DNA from: Armatimonadota bacterium
GTDB lineage: Bacteria; Armatimonadota; Zipacnadia; Zipacnadales; FEN-943
Length of the DNA: 33,298 nucleotides
Assembly (NCBI GenBank): GCA_003170595.1
Contig: PMZA01000543.1
Coordinates: forward strand, 1-33,298
Reading direction: 5' to 3'
The first letter of the stretch is position 1. Each line of letters begins with the position of its first letter. The position numbers and the translations under genes were made by a program. The notes beneath the pieces are model-generated. The model saw only the letters and a program-made list of their open reading frames with translations, did no database searches and was not told the DNA's origin. Of this stretch, positions 23,744 to 32,407 are shown in pieces.

Positions 23744-25231
23744 ATGACCCCGCTGCAGGCAGGAGCCCTGATCCTCGTCGTCAAGATGGTACTGGTCACG
23801 GGCGACGCCCATGTCGCCCTCGCTGTGAGCGGCCCAGGCGCTTCCGTCAGCTACGACAGCGCCTCGCGGCTTCTGATCGCCAGGCAGCCTACCAGGGAGA
23901 CCCTCGAGAAGCTGTGCTTCCAGCCGAATCCGCCGAAGCAGATCAATCTGCCGCATGGGTACTTGCACTGGTCGACTACCGACTGGCCTTTGCCCTCCCG
24001 TGGGACCTACTCGATAGTCAACCAGTTCCCAGCCGAGGGCGGCAACGGGGCCTTCTACCTGGAGGAGGTCGGGCAGGGGATCTATCGCAAGATGCGAGTC
24101 CAGGAGACGCCGGGTTTCGACGTCAGCCTGAAATCCACGTCCTTGCCCAACGGACCCGCGGGTCCCGCGTCGCCGCAGATCGTGCTGACCTACCAGGAGT
24201 TCACCGGCGGGAAATACGACCCAGACCTGGGCGCCTACGTCGGCCGGCCTACCGTGGAGCGCAAGGAGGTCTCGGTCGCCCCCTCGCTCAAGGTGGGTGA
24301 GAGTGCGCTGCTCGTCTGGCAGCCGTCAGCCGCAGGAAACATGGGCGTGGATCTGGCCGGTGGCATGTCGATCTCGACGGCCGGGAGAATGCCCGAGGCC
24401 GAGAAGCCGCGAGTCGGCGACGCCGGCCTGCCAAGCGGCGCGCCGATGGACATGCCTGTCGAGGGCGAGTCGCGCCCGTCGGGACCTTTTTCGCCGCCGC
24501 TGCACAATCCGAGGCTCGTGGTCTTCCTGGAGGTGGCCACCAGGGAGGCGCTGGAGAAGCTCGCGGCGGGCGGTGCCGCGACGGCTCAAGAGCCGGCGAC
24601 CACCGATATGCCCGGACTCGGCTCGCGCATACTGCCACCCGTCGCGGTGAAACCCTCGGTTGAGGTGGCGCCACTAGACCGCGAGGTCCTCGAGGCGCGC
24701 GTGCGGGAGTTGGAGGCGCAGGTGGATGCGGCCAAAATCCGCCTCCGGCAGGCCGAGCGGAGGTTCGCCCTGGGCGAGGGCCAGTATAAGGCCGAACTGA
24801 TGACCCAGGGCGATTACTCTGACCTAAAGGACGCCGTTCCTCTGGCGCAGGCCGAGCTCGCGCGTGTCACAGCCGAGCTCGACGTGGAGCGCATACTGCT
24901 CAGGCGCGCCATCGAAGCCTCGCCGCAGACGTCCGTAACCGTCGTGGCCGTCGGGGAGGTCAAGCAGCCCGGAGTCTACCTGCTGCCGCTCAACAGCACG
25001 CTGCTGGACCTGCTGGTCAAGGCGGGCGGTCCAACTGAGAACGCGGACCAGGCCCACGCCACGCTCATGCGCACCGCCGCCGAAGGACCTGCGGTGCAGG
25101 AAGTGGACCTGAGCGGGTGGAAAGCTGGCACGCCGGGCCTGACGGGCTTTGGCGGGATGACCTCGTTGCATTCGCAGCTCAGGCCCGGCGATGTCCTGGT
25201 GGTGCCGGCGAAGGGCACGACGGGCGGATGA
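23744..25231 (+). CDS. SLBB-domain protein, polysaccharide-export-like
   Basis: This 495-aa product has a short hydrophobic N-terminus (ALILVVKMVLVTG) and a unique region to about 300. A coiled coil follows (LEARVRELEAQVDAAKIRLR, repeating to about 415), then a C-terminal SLBB domain (VAVGEVKQPGVYLLPLNS, LLDLLVKAGGPTENAD, ending LRPGDVLVVPAKG). SLBB domains bind glycans in Wza-type export proteins; the polysaccharide-export N-domain is not seen, so it is not a plain Wza. ATG 23744 was chosen over upstream codons for its GAGAGG ribosome site and its position 8 nt after the anti-sigma stop. It is probably periplasmic and regulated by the upstream sigma factor. Confidence 0.7.
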   Translation: MTPLQAGALILVVKMVLVTGDAHVALAVSGPGASVSYDSASRLLIARQPTRETLEKLCFQPNPPKQINLPHGYLHWSTTDWPLPSRGTYSIVNQFPAEGGNGAFYLEEVGQGIYRKMRVQETPGFDVSLKSTSLPNGPAGPASPQIVLTYQEFTGGKYDPDLGAYVGRPTVERKEVSVAPSLKVGESALLVWQPSAAGNMGVDLAGGMSISTAGRMPEAEKPRVGDAGLPSGAPMDMPVEGESRPSGPFSPPLHNPRLVVFLEVATREALEKLAAGGAATAQEPATTDMPGLGSRILPPVAVKPSVEVAPLDREVLEARVRELEAQVDAAKIRLRQAERRFALGEGQYKAELMTQGDYSDLKDAVPLAQAELARVTAELDVERILLRRAIEASPQTSVTVVAVGEVKQPGVYLLPLNSTLLDLLVKAGGPTENADQAHATLMRTAAEGPAVQEVDLSGWKAGTPGLTGFGGMTSLHSQLRPGDVLVVPAKGTTGG

Positions 25232-25336
25232 GTCGTCTGGCGAACCTGTTGTGGTTCTGAGCGCGCGACGTTTTCCGGTACGCGAGGGGGAGCGTCGTCC
25301 GCAGAGATCCTACTTCTCGCTGTTCGGGAGGTTATC

Positions 25337-26167
25337 ATGCCGTCTCGCGCCTTAGCCTTTCTGCTCTTCCTCGCCTTCGCCGGATTCACTGTCGTACGCC
25401 TTTTCGCCGATCCACCCAAACCCCTGCCCGGACCACCTCTCGGGCCCGATAAGTTCACGATCCACTCCTCCGGCACCCTCCGGGACATGGTTGACGCCCT
25501 CGGCAAGCTCACCCACCGCCAGATCTGGCTCAACACGGGCCTCGGCCGGGGCGCCCCGCCTCCGCCTACGCCCAAGGGCCTTGAGGACATGCCCGTCTCC
25601 CTCAACTTCGACAACGCCACCCTCGGCGACATCCTCGCGTCCCTCTGCAAGCAGGCCGGCATCGTCTACGAATCCCAACAGGGCTCCTGGGGCTCCCAGT
25701 ATCCGCCCATCATCCTCCGCCCAGGCGATCCCGCCGTCGATGGCCGCCCGGTCTGCGTCCTCGACGACTACATCCTGCGGCTCATCATGATCAGCGCCAG
25801 CCAGAGCCGCTCGGCCACCTTCCGCTGGGGCGCCGCCACGCCCGAAAGACCCGACCCGCAGAGCCAGCTTCAGGTCACCCTCGAAGTTCTCCCACGCACG
25901 CCCGAGGCCGACGTCACGTCGGAGTCGCCCGAGTGCCAGGCGGTTCGGCAGGAGGAACACGAACGGCTGCTGGCCGGCATCGCAGAACTCCCCGAGGACC
26001 TGCGCGCGGTCGTCAGTCTGAGGGCGGTCGAGGAGCTTGGCTTCGCGGAGATTGGTGAGATCGTGGGCGCGACTGAGGGCGCGTGTCGGGTTCGCTATCA
26101 CCGGGCCAGGGAGCTGCTGAAAGCGGCCCTCGGCGCGCCCGCCCAGGCCGCCAAGGAGACAGCATGA
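25337..26167 (+). CDS. Chimeric gene: secreted STN-like domain fused to sigma factor region 4
   Basis: ATG 25337 has GGGAGG 5 nt upstream. Residues 1-25 are a signal peptide (ALAFLLFLAFAGFTVVRLFA). Residues 38-192 are an STN-like domain closely similar to the gene at the right edge of the window; from GSWGSQYPPI to LPRTPEA the two match almost residue for residue. At about D192/V193 (near 25913) the similarity stops. Residues 205-268 are instead a sigma-70 region 4 (AELPEDLRAVVSLRAVEELG, VGATEGACRVRYHRARELL), which belongs in the cytoplasm. A secreted sigma tail makes no functional sense, so this is likely a recombination or assembly fusion that removed the front of a second ECF sigma gene. 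The stop overlaps the next gene by ATGA. Confidence 0.75.
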   Translation: MPSRALAFLLFLAFAGFTVVRLFADPPKPLPGPPLGPDKFTIHSSGTLRDMVDALGKLTHRQIWLNTGLGRGAPPPPTPKGLEDMPVSLNFDNATLGDILASLCKQAGIVYESQQGSWGSQYPPIILRPGDPAVDGRPVCVLDDYILRLIMISASQSRSATFRWGAATPERPDPQSQLQVTLEVLPRTPEADVTSESPECQAVRQEEHERLLAGIAELPEDLRAVVSLRAVEELGFAEIGEIVGATEGACRVRYHRARELLKAALGAPAQAAKETA

Positions 26168-26538
26168 ACGACTACGAATTGGACCGGGCACTCAACTGCC
26201 TGAGCATCGAGCCGGGTGTCGGCTTCTCGGAGACGGTGATGGCCGACCTCGCGGAGCTGGATGCCCTGCGCGAACTGGCAGATCGGCAGGCGCGAACTGG
26301 GCGTGGGGTGTGGCTGGCGGCCGGTGTCGTAGCCATAGTCGTGGCGGGATTGGTGGCTTTCCCCGTCCTGGTGCCACCGGCCTGGTTGGTGCAGACAGGC
26401 CAGTCCGCCCTTCTCGCCCTGGCCGCGGTCGACTGGGAGCGCTGGGCCCCCGTAGCACTGCTTGCCGCGGCAGCAGGAATTGTGGCCTCAAGCCCAGGGG
26501 TCTGGAGCCGCCCACGACGAGGCGAAGCGGCGGGCTGA
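26164..26538 (+). CDS. Small membrane protein, probable anti-sigma partner
   Basis: A 124-aa product overlapping the sigma-like tail by 4 nt. The soluble N-terminal ~45 residues (LDRALNCLSIEPGVGFSETV) are followed by two hydrophobic segments (VWLAAGVVAIVVAGLVAFPV and a second Ala/Leu-rich one near 100). Position and topology match the anti-sigma or sigma-associated membrane genes that follow ECF sigma factors, but no zinc motif is present. If the upstream sigma gene is truncated, this gene has lost its partner. Confidence 0.6.
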   Translation: MNDYELDRALNCLSIEPGVGFSETVMADLAELDALRELADRQARTGRGVWLAAGVVAIVVAGLVAFPVLVPPAWLVQTGQSALLALAAVDWERWAPVALLAAAAGIVASSPGVWSRPRRGEAAG

Positions 26539-26692
26539 CGCCCTGCTACTGCCGAAGGCTGTATGTAGATCGTCCTCTGCCCAGTGTCCATCCCAGGATC
26601 GGCCGGTTGGATACCATCGCGTAGTCGCCGCGTGACCTTGCCCCGAGACCAGGTCCAGGTTGAATGTCATTGTAGGCCTACCTTGTGGTGCT

Positions 26693-26982
26693 CCCCGAGT
26701 TTGGTCCACCTGCAATGAGAGTCAACAGACTAGTGCAGCGCACCCCGTTCTTGATCCACCTGCGATAGCTGCCTTCCAGTCCCGTAGCCCGTTTCCTGCA
26801 GATGGGGGAAGAGAAACTGGCGCTAACTGACAGAGCCGAACGCTGACGCCGCCTAAGCGCAGCTATGTTGGGCGAGGTAGATCACTCGGGCGGCAGGGCT
26901 TCCCCCCACCGACTCCAAGCCGTAGGAGGAGTCCTGCCTTGTAGCCTAAAAACTCGCATTGTAGGTGGATCAAACTCGGGGG
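26693..26982. mobile_element. Short element with paired inverted end repeats (IS21-like remnant or MITE)
   Basis: Four copies of a motif around TTTGRTCCACCT are arranged as two on each side. Forward copies are at 26693 (CCCCGAGTTTGGTCCACCTG) and 26743 (CCCCGTTCTTGATCCACCTG). Reverse copies are at 26859-26890 (weaker) and 26953-26982 (complement CCCCGAGTTTGATCCACCTA). The outer pair differs at only two positions over about 23 bp. Multiple inward-facing sites per end are characteristic of IS21-family elements. No transposase lies between, so this is a non-autonomous or deleted copy. No gene is supported from 26539 to 27040. Confidence 0.5.
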
Positions 26983-27040
26983 CAGTTGCAGGGGTGCTTA
27001 CTCCAACGGGGCAAGTGGTGCCGTTTGCGGGGGCAGGTCC

Positions 27041-29203
27041 TTGGACGTCTGCGCTGCAGGGAATCGACTGGAGACGTTGAGATCCCGCCGCCTGGCTGAG
27101 GATGAGCGCCTGGTCTGCATGGAACGGGCCCTGATCCTTGACGCCGCACGCAGCCGGTATGGTCACCTGACCCGCATCGAGCGTCAGGCGGCAGTGATAC
27201 GCGACCTGTGCGAGCAGATCACGCCAGTGATCCAGCCGGAGGACGTGCTCTTGGGATGCATGCCCCAGGTCCTACCGACCGGGGAGCAGGAAGGGTTCGT
27301 GGCCGGACACCCGGAGCTCTTCGTGGAGCCCGGCGCACCGGGGGTCCTGGATAGCCTCTCCATCTACATCCCTGACTGGGACTGGCTTCTGGAGAGCGGC
27401 CTGGGCGGCATCGTGGACGAGGTCCTCCCGCAGTTGTCCGAAGTCCCGGCCACAGCCCCTGACGGGGCTGCCCAACGCGAGTTCCTGGGGGCAGCGCTGG
27501 TCGCGCTGAGGGCACTCTCCCGCCTGTGCCGGCGCTATGCCGAGGCCGCGAGACGTGAGGCAGCTCAGGTGACCTGCCAGGCACGACAAGCCGAACTTGC
27601 CGAGGCAGCGGCCCGGTGCGACCGCGTAGCCGGCCAGCCTCCCGAGACCTTCATGGAAGCTCTGCAACTCCTGCAGATCACCCACATGGCTTTGTCATGC
27701 CTCGTGGGCGGCCGAGATGTGACCCCGGGGCGTCTGGACCAGTACCTTTGGCGGTTCTACCAGGATGATGTCATCCACGGGAGGCTGAGTCGCGACGAAG
27801 CCGTGGTACTTCTGGCGCAGTTCATGCTCCGCCTGTCGCAGATGACGGGAAACGGCACCGACTTCGACGACAACCGGCGGCGGTCCCCCTGTATGTACAG
27901 CCACCTGTACGTGACGGTCGGCGGCACGGACGAGCAGGGGGGTTCGGCCTGCAACGCCCTTACCTCGGTGATCCTGGACGCGGTTGACCTGCTCAGCTAC
28001 AAGGAGCCAACTCTCCTGGTTCGTTGGCGCAGAGACATGGACGAGAGCCTGCGATGGCGCGTCGCCGAGTTGGTGAGTCGGCGGCGGCCAGTCACCATCT
28101 ACAACGATGACGTGGTCATGCAAGCTCTGGTGTCGCAGGGCGTGCCGTTAGAGTGGGCGCGTGGATATGCCCATGGCGCCTGCCACAACGTTCTTGTCGC
28201 CGGCCACGAAGCCGCTAGCGGGCCGGCGGCCTTCTACAACGTCCCCAGCCTACTGCTCGACACGATGGCCGATGGAGAGGTCGTGAGCTTCCAGGCCTTT
28301 GTGGAGGCCCTCCGACAGCGGGTGCGCCGCGTGCTTGAGGGCGCGCGGAGCGATGCCGAGAGGCTCTGGTCCACGCAGCTTGAGCCCGCGTGCCCGGTAT
28401 TGCAGTCAGCCCTGATGCGGGAAAGCGTCACTCGACGGCGGCCGTGCTGGCAGGCGGCCTCGATCAGCCATTTCAACCACTACTTCATGGGGCTGGCGAC
28501 GGTTGTCGATTCCCTGGTCGCCCTTCGGGAACTGGTCTTCGAGCAGCGCCGGCTGTCTCTGAGTGAGTTCATGGGGATCCTCGACAGCAACTGGGAAGGG
28601 CACGAAGGGTTGCGGGCCGAGGTGCGCCGACGCCTCCCCCGCTATGGCCGGGACTGCCCTGAAACGCGGGCCTTGACCGCTGCCGTGGGGCAGATGTGGG
28701 CCGAGGAGGTGGAGGCAGCGTCGCTGGGCCTCAACCGGGCAGCGATGTGGCCGGGGTTCTACTCCCACATGACGCACTTGCACGAGGGCCGCCACACAGG
28801 TGCCACGCCCGACGGACGGGCCGCCGGTGACCCCCTGAGCGAAAGCCTGAGTCCCTCGTTGGGAACGTCAGCCTGCTCTCCGACCGCTCTGCTCAGCACG
28901 ATGTCGGTCCTACCCTTTGCGCACACTCCGTCAGGCGCGGCGAGTCTATCCCTGCCGGTCGCTGCCGACGGGAGCCCGCAGGACCCTGAGCCGATCCGAG
29001 GGCTGATCGACGGCTACTTTGGCCTGGGTGGACTGCATCTGCACGTCAACGTGTTGAGCGCGGAGACCCTCCTCGAGGCACTTCGGGCACCGGAGCTGTA
29101 CGCCGATCTGATGGTGCGCGTTGCGGGCTTCAGCGCTCTCTTCGTGCGGCTGAACCCAGCGGTGCAGCAGGACATTGTGAGGCGCTTCCAGGACGGCGGC
29201 TGA
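27041..29203 (+). CDS. Glycyl radical enzyme, pyruvate formate-lyase-like, without adjacent activase
   Basis: The product is up to 720 aa. The C-terminal glycyl radical loop RVAGFSALF places the radical Gly at 696. The PFL-like N-domain starts with the usual CMERALILDAARS. The thiyl Cys is C381 in YAHGACHNVLVAG, where most relatives have Cys-x-Glu; here the Glu position is Asn. Such enzymes cleave or dehydrate small substrates under anaerobic conditions after radical installation by a radical-SAM activase, and none is encoded in this window. TTG 27041 is the longest start; TTG 27077 or a CTG just before it would fit the family length better. It is flanked by a short mobile element, suggesting transfer. 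The substrate is unknown. Confidence 0.75.
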   Translation: MDVCAAGNRLETLRSRRLAEDERLVCMERALILDAARSRYGHLTRIERQAAVIRDLCEQITPVIQPEDVLLGCMPQVLPTGEQEGFVAGHPELFVEPGAPGVLDSLSIYIPDWDWLLESGLGGIVDEVLPQLSEVPATAPDGAAQREFLGAALVALRALSRLCRRYAEAARREAAQVTCQARQAELAEAAARCDRVAGQPPETFMEALQLLQITHMALSCLVGGRDVTPGRLDQYLWRFYQDDVIHGRLSRDEAVVLLAQFMLRLSQMTGNGTDFDDNRRRSPCMYSHLYVTVGGTDEQGGSACNALTSVILDAVDLLSYKEPTLLVRWRRDMDESLRWRVAELVSRRRPVTIYNDDVVMQALVSQGVPLEWARGYAHGACHNVLVAGHEAASGPAAFYNVPSLLLDTMADGEVVSFQAFVEALRQRVRRVLEGARSDAERLWSTQLEPACPVLQSALMRESVTRRRPCWQAASISHFNHYFMGLATVVDSLVALRELVFEQRRLSLSEFMGILDSNWEGHEGLRAEVRRRLPRYGRDCPETRALTAAVGQMWAEEVEAASLGLNRAAMWPGFYSHMTHLHEGRHTGATPDGRAAGDPLSESLSPSLGTSACSPTALLSTMSVLPFAHTPSGAASLSLPVAADGSPQDPEPIRGLIDGYFGLGGLHLHVNVLSAETLLEALRAPELYADLMVRVAGFSALFVRLNPAVQQDIVRRFQDGG

Positions 29204-29244
29204 GAGGACTGCAAGACGCTTGCTGACCCGCGAGCACTTGGTGT

Positions 29245-29261
29245 GGGGCCTGAAGGGCCCC
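29245..29261 (+). terminator. Compact GC hairpin after the glycyl radical enzyme gene
   Basis: GGGGCC (29245-29250) pairs with GGCCCC (29256-29261) around TGAAG, about 42 nt past the stop codon, followed by TCTACCTG rather than a T-run. It is a plausible terminator. The remaining bases to 29454 show no supported gene; one frame near 29386 (DFEFQYSKLPEAILPLQRR) may be a fragment. Confidence 0.45.
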
Positions 29262-29454
29262 TCTACCTGAGGCAAGCGCCCCCCTGGGCTCGCACGCTCC
29301 GACTTCGCATAACTGCGCTTAGGCGACGCCGACGGCTTCCGCTGGGCTTGTCCCTCGTCGGGCATGTCTCGGAGCCAGACCTGACTTTGAGTTCCAATAC
29401 AGCAAGCTGCCGGAGGCCATCCTGCCTCTTCAGCGGCGCCACTGGTCCAGGTTG

Positions 29455-30543
29455 TTACGAGCGTGCTGGAGCAAAGACGTAACGCTCACGCAGACCGTTC
29501 AACTGCGCGTGTCCGAGTTTACCCTCGTGCTGAAGTCGGCCTACGACGATCCCTGGGTGTACCTCGGCAATCCGCGCGAACTCTCTGATCGAGCCTTCCG
29601 AGAAGGAGCGGTCTCGCACGAAGACTCGGTATGCAGCTGCCGGTAGAAGTGCGTCGGCCGCGAAACGGTCCGCCTCTTCTTCCTCGGGAGTATTCGATCC
29701 GTCTTCAAGCTCGACGAACATCTGGCGTTTGCCATGACGCAGGATGTGCCCCAGTTCGTGAAAGAGGCTGAACCAGAAGATGTCGGCCCATCGCCCCCGG
29801 AGGCTGAGCTGTACCAGGGCCTTGGATGGTGACAGCCAACGTGTAGCACCGTGGGCGTAGGTATTTGGAAGGTGAGGAACGAACACAAGGGCCACGCCGC
29901 AGGACGCCAGAAGGTCACGAAGCTCGCCACAGAACTGGTCAGGCTGGCTGCGGGTCATCCGGCGGACAGTGTCGAGAGAGCGCATCAAGCAGCTTGGATC
30001 GTAGGGCGCGACCTCGATGCCGGCGGCAATGCGTTCGCCTCCGCGCAACCAAGCGGCCAGTGACTGCCACGACGGCGAGTGCGTCCCCGATACGCGGTGC
30101 AGTGCGTCCGCGTACATGTTCTTCACGGCCTCACAAGAGCCAGCCTCGAAGAACTGCAGCAGATTGCGCACCTTTTCCAAAGGATCTCGGGTCTGAGGAA
30201 CCCAACCAAGACGGGCGATTGCGGCATACGGGAAGTCGGGCAAGCACCGGGCCTCATCTCTGAGTCGGTCCAGCTCCGATCGCCGCGCTCTGTTGTACTG
30301 GTAGTTCTGCTCAAGCCGGAGCCAGAACCGCGCTGGCGTTCCAAGGACACGCTCCAGTTGGAAGGCCGTCGCGGGCTCGATAGCCTTCGAGCCCCTGATG
30401 ATCTCATTAATGGCCTGAGACGGCCGCTCCATGCGCCTGGCCAGTTCGGCCTGAGTCATGCCTCTCGCCTTGAGCAGATCCGCTAAGGTCTCGCCGGGCG
30501 GGATCGCGATGTCGGACCACGGGCCTACAAGTGCGTCACTCAT
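29455..30543 (-). CDS. HigA-type antitoxin fused to ImmA/IrrE metallopeptidase domain
   Basis: This 362-aa protein begins with a Cro/C1-type helix-turn-helix of the HigA/VapI group (ETLADLLKARGMTQAELARR and PSQAINEIIRG, residues 18-51). Residues about 210-330 are an ImmA/IrrE domain with the zinc site H262-E-L-G-H266 and an acidic helix (EEEEADRFAAD). Long HigA-IrrE fusions are known antitoxins that bind the toxin and repress the operon. The ATG at 30543 overlaps the toxin gene by 8 nt, so the two are coupled, with the toxin first as in higBA. It ends in TAA. Confidence 0.85.
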   Translation of the reverse strand: MSDALVGPWSDIAIPPGETLADLLKARGMTQAELARRMERPSQAINEIIRGSKAIEPATAFQLERVLGTPARFWLRLEQNYQYNRARRSELDRLRDEARCLPDFPYAAIARLGWVPQTRDPLEKVRNLLQFFEAGSCEAVKNMYADALHRVSGTHSPSWQSLAAWLRGGERIAAGIEVAPYDPSCLMRSLDTVRRMTRSQPDQFCGELRDLLASCGVALVFVPHLPNTYAHGATRWLSPSKALVQLSLRGRWADIFWFSLFHELGHILRHGKRQMFVELEDGSNTPEEEEADRFAADALLPAAAYRVFVRDRSFSEGSIREFARIAEVHPGIVVGRLQHEGKLGHAQLNGLRERYVFAPARS

Positions 30544-30841
30544 AGTGCTCTGTCTCCACCTCCTCTATGAACGCAACGACGTCGCTGCCTTGCTGTGAGA
30601 GCGTGAGGATTAGCCTGTGACGGAGTGCAAGATCCATCGAGTGCTGGCCGGCCCGGTCTTCACGCAAGGGATGGAAGTGGAACTGCGCAAGAGTGAAGAT
30701 GACCTCGGCAGTGTCGGCAGCTTTGAGCGCCTCGATTGCCTTCACGTACGTTCGACCTACCTGCGGCCCCCACTCCCGGACTGCCATCCGGTGGTTCGTG
30801 AAGCAGCGCTCCAGCTTGTTTGTGCGGAACTCGACCCTCAC
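30536..30841 (-). CDS. HigB/RelE-type toxin
   Basis: A 101-aa product of the plasmid maintenance killer (HigB) family. It has a short N-terminal beta strand and helix (NKLERCFTNHRMAVREWG), then the typical core FHFHPLREDRAGQHSMDL and RHRLILTL near the C-terminus. HigB toxins are ribosome-dependent mRNA endonucleases. The start is GTG 30841 and the stop overlaps the antitoxin gene. The operon probably moves as a unit; it lies against the cut end of a phosphoesterase gene. Confidence 0.82.
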   Translation of the reverse strand: MRVEFRTNKLERCFTNHRMAVREWGPQVGRTYVKAIEALKAADTAEVIFTLAQFHFHPLREDRAGQHSMDLALRHRLILTLSQQGSDVVAFIEEVETEHYE

Positions 30842-30857
30842 ATCGGCTAAGTCTAAC

Positions 30858-30882
30858 AGGCTTCACCCTTTGGATGAAGCCT
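30858..30882 (-). promoter_or_regulatory. Palindrome upstream of the toxin gene (operator or bidirectional terminator)
   Basis: AGGCTTCA (30858-30865) and TGAAGCCT (30875-30882) form a perfect stem with a 9-nt loop, followed on the plus strand by TTT. It lies 16-41 nt before the toxin GTG, the usual place for a HigA operator. On the minus strand TTGAAA near 30917 could be a -35 element. It could equally act as a terminator for plus-strand transcription. Confidence 0.45.
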
Positions 30883-31026
30883 TTTCCAGGAATAGTTTAC
30901 CTAAATGGGCGTCTTTCAAGAGCGTGGCCCGGCTTCGCCGCCTAAGGGTAGTTATGTACGAATGGATCCGAAGCACTTGCTACCCCGCTCTGGCTAAGTC
31001 CCCTCATTGATCCAAGCTAACCACCA

Positions 31027-31143
31027 TTAGGGCGTCAAGACAAAGCGGACCGGGGCGGCGTCGCGGCAGGCATCGGCGAGGCGGAGGACCCGTTCGCGGC
31101 TGGTCTCGGAGTTGTGTATATCGGCGAGGGCGAGTATGCGCAT
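31027..31143 (-). pseudogene. Truncated metallophosphoesterase, N-terminal fragment only
   Basis: ATG 31143 follows the STN-like gene's stop by 2 nt. The 38 codons begin MRILALADIHNS, the first metal motif (D-x-H) of calcineurin-like phosphoesterases, continue with a matching helix (RERVLRLADACRDAAP), then end at VRFVLTP and TAA. The remaining ~200 residues (GD, GNHD, GHxH motifs) are absent. The break lies next to the HigBA module and probably records its arrival or another deletion. Confidence 0.55.
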
Positions 31144-31145
31144 GG

Positions 31146-32333
31146 CTAGGGTAGCGGTATGTTCTCGATGACGAAGGGGAGTGTTTTGTCAGCGGTGCCG
31201 AAGCGGTGAACGGTCAGAATGAGCTCCTTCGGTTCGAGGGGCGGCGGCGGCGCCCCCGGCGTCGCGGGTTGCAGTTGGAACATGAAGCCTACCTCATTTG
31301 TGTCTCGGCCGGAGAAGCTCTGTCGCGTGAAAGCGCCCTGAGCGCGCCGGCCGTCCGCGCCGACAAGCACAGCCAGGAATCGCTCGTGCGGCACCCACCC
31401 AAGCGCGTCGTTGTGCGGGAGGGGCGGGCATTGGCACTCGATGCTGACCGTGAGGACAGTGTCGTTGCGCCTCCAGTCGCGGACCGTGACAGTGACATCA
31501 TCCTGGGTAAAAGCCTTGCCCTGGCTATCGGGCGGGATATGAATCTCGGCGGTCTTGATCTGCGAGAAGAGGGCAAGGCTGCCCTCGAGCCGGGTGATGG
31601 CCTTCGGCAGGGGGTCGGGGGCGGGCAGGAGCAGGGAAATGGGCAGGAAGAGCGTTCCGGTGGGATCGTGCATGGCAGAGTTGAAGTTGGTGCCAGGCGG
31701 GCCGGTTGCCGAACCGGCACGCCTGTCGGCGTCGGGAAGGTTCGCGGCCCGGGCCTGAACGCCGGCCAGGCGAAGGGCGGCGTCGGGCGAGAGGGCGATA
31801 ATCTCAATCGCCAGGTCCAGGTTGTCCCTCGAAGGGGGACAGTCGGGGGCGGTCGCGCCCCAGCGGAGGTTCTCCTCGCGCGTGCGCGTAACCATCACGT
31901 GGGTGACGCGGAGGATGTAGTCGTCGAGGCGGCATGTAGGGCGGGCGTCGACCTTGGGGTCGCCCGGGCGGATCGTGATTGGCGGGCCCTGGAAAAGGGG
32001 GCCGCCCTGCGGTACCTCGTAGACGACCGGGGCCTGGGCGACGAGGGAGGAGAGGATGTCACCAAACGTGGCGTTGTCGAGGTTCAGGACGACAGGGGTC
32101 TCCTCGACGGGCTTGGGCGGAGCGGCACCCGTCCTGGGTAGCGGAACGAACATGATCTGACGCCCGGTGATCCTTGCGAGGGCCGAGATGACGTCGACGA
32201 GCGCCCCTGAGGCGTGGACCGTGTACTTCTCCGGGCCGAGGTCGGGCGCCGGGGATGGCCGGACCGGCTCGGCGCGAAGGCATGGTGAAAAAGCGAGGGC
32301 CAGAAGGCAGAGGCCGAGCATGCGGATCGACAT
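31146..32333 (-). CDS. Secreted STN-like domain protein, paralog 2
   Basis: A 395-aa product. The start is ATG 32333, with GGGAGG 7 nt upstream; the open frame upstream of it is not protein-like. Residues 1-21 are a signal peptide (MSIRMLGLCLLALAFSPCLRA). Residues about 35-130 are an STN-like domain (VVLNLDNATFGDILSSLVAQ), as in secretin and TonB-receptor N-termini. The rest holds beta-rich regions including SLALFSQIKTAEIHI and KAFTQDDVTVTVRDW that recur in the paralog at the right edge. It starts 75 nt after the stop of that paralog, so the two form one operon, and the truncated phosphoesterase follows. It ends in TAG. The function is unknown; it is likely periplasmic or surface-associated. 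Confidence 0.65.
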   Translation of the reverse strand: MSIRMLGLCLLALAFSPCLRAEPVRPSPAPDLGPEKYTVHASGALVDVISALARITGRQIMFVPLPRTGAAPPKPVEETPVVLNLDNATFGDILSSLVAQAPVVYEVPQGGPLFQGPPITIRPGDPKVDARPTCRLDDYILRVTHVMVTRTREENLRWGATAPDCPPSRDNLDLAIEIIALSPDAALRLAGVQARAANLPDADRRAGSATGPPGTNFNSAMHDPTGTLFLPISLLLPAPDPLPKAITRLEGSLALFSQIKTAEIHIPPDSQGKAFTQDDVTVTVRDWRRNDTVLTVSIECQCPPLPHNDALGWVPHERFLAVLVGADGRRAQGAFTRQSFSGRDTNEVGFMFQLQPATPGAPPPPLEPKELILTVHRFGTADKTLPFVIENIPLP

Positions 32334-32407
32334 AACGTTCCCTCCCCGAGAAGTGGATGCCTCGCGAGGGAAAGGATGACACCTTCGCCCCGCCGCGGCA
32401 AGGCGCA

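Noticed and set aside
25352-26191. 279-codon minus-strand frame opposite the chimeric gene
   Set aside because: The plus strand has a signal peptide, paralogs and sigma region 4; the minus frame is Gly/Glu/Arg-rich without a domain.
31206-32141. 311-codon plus-strand frame opposite STN-like paralog 2
   Set aside because: The minus-strand gene has a signal peptide, ribosome site and paralogs; the plus frame is a GC-rich shadow.
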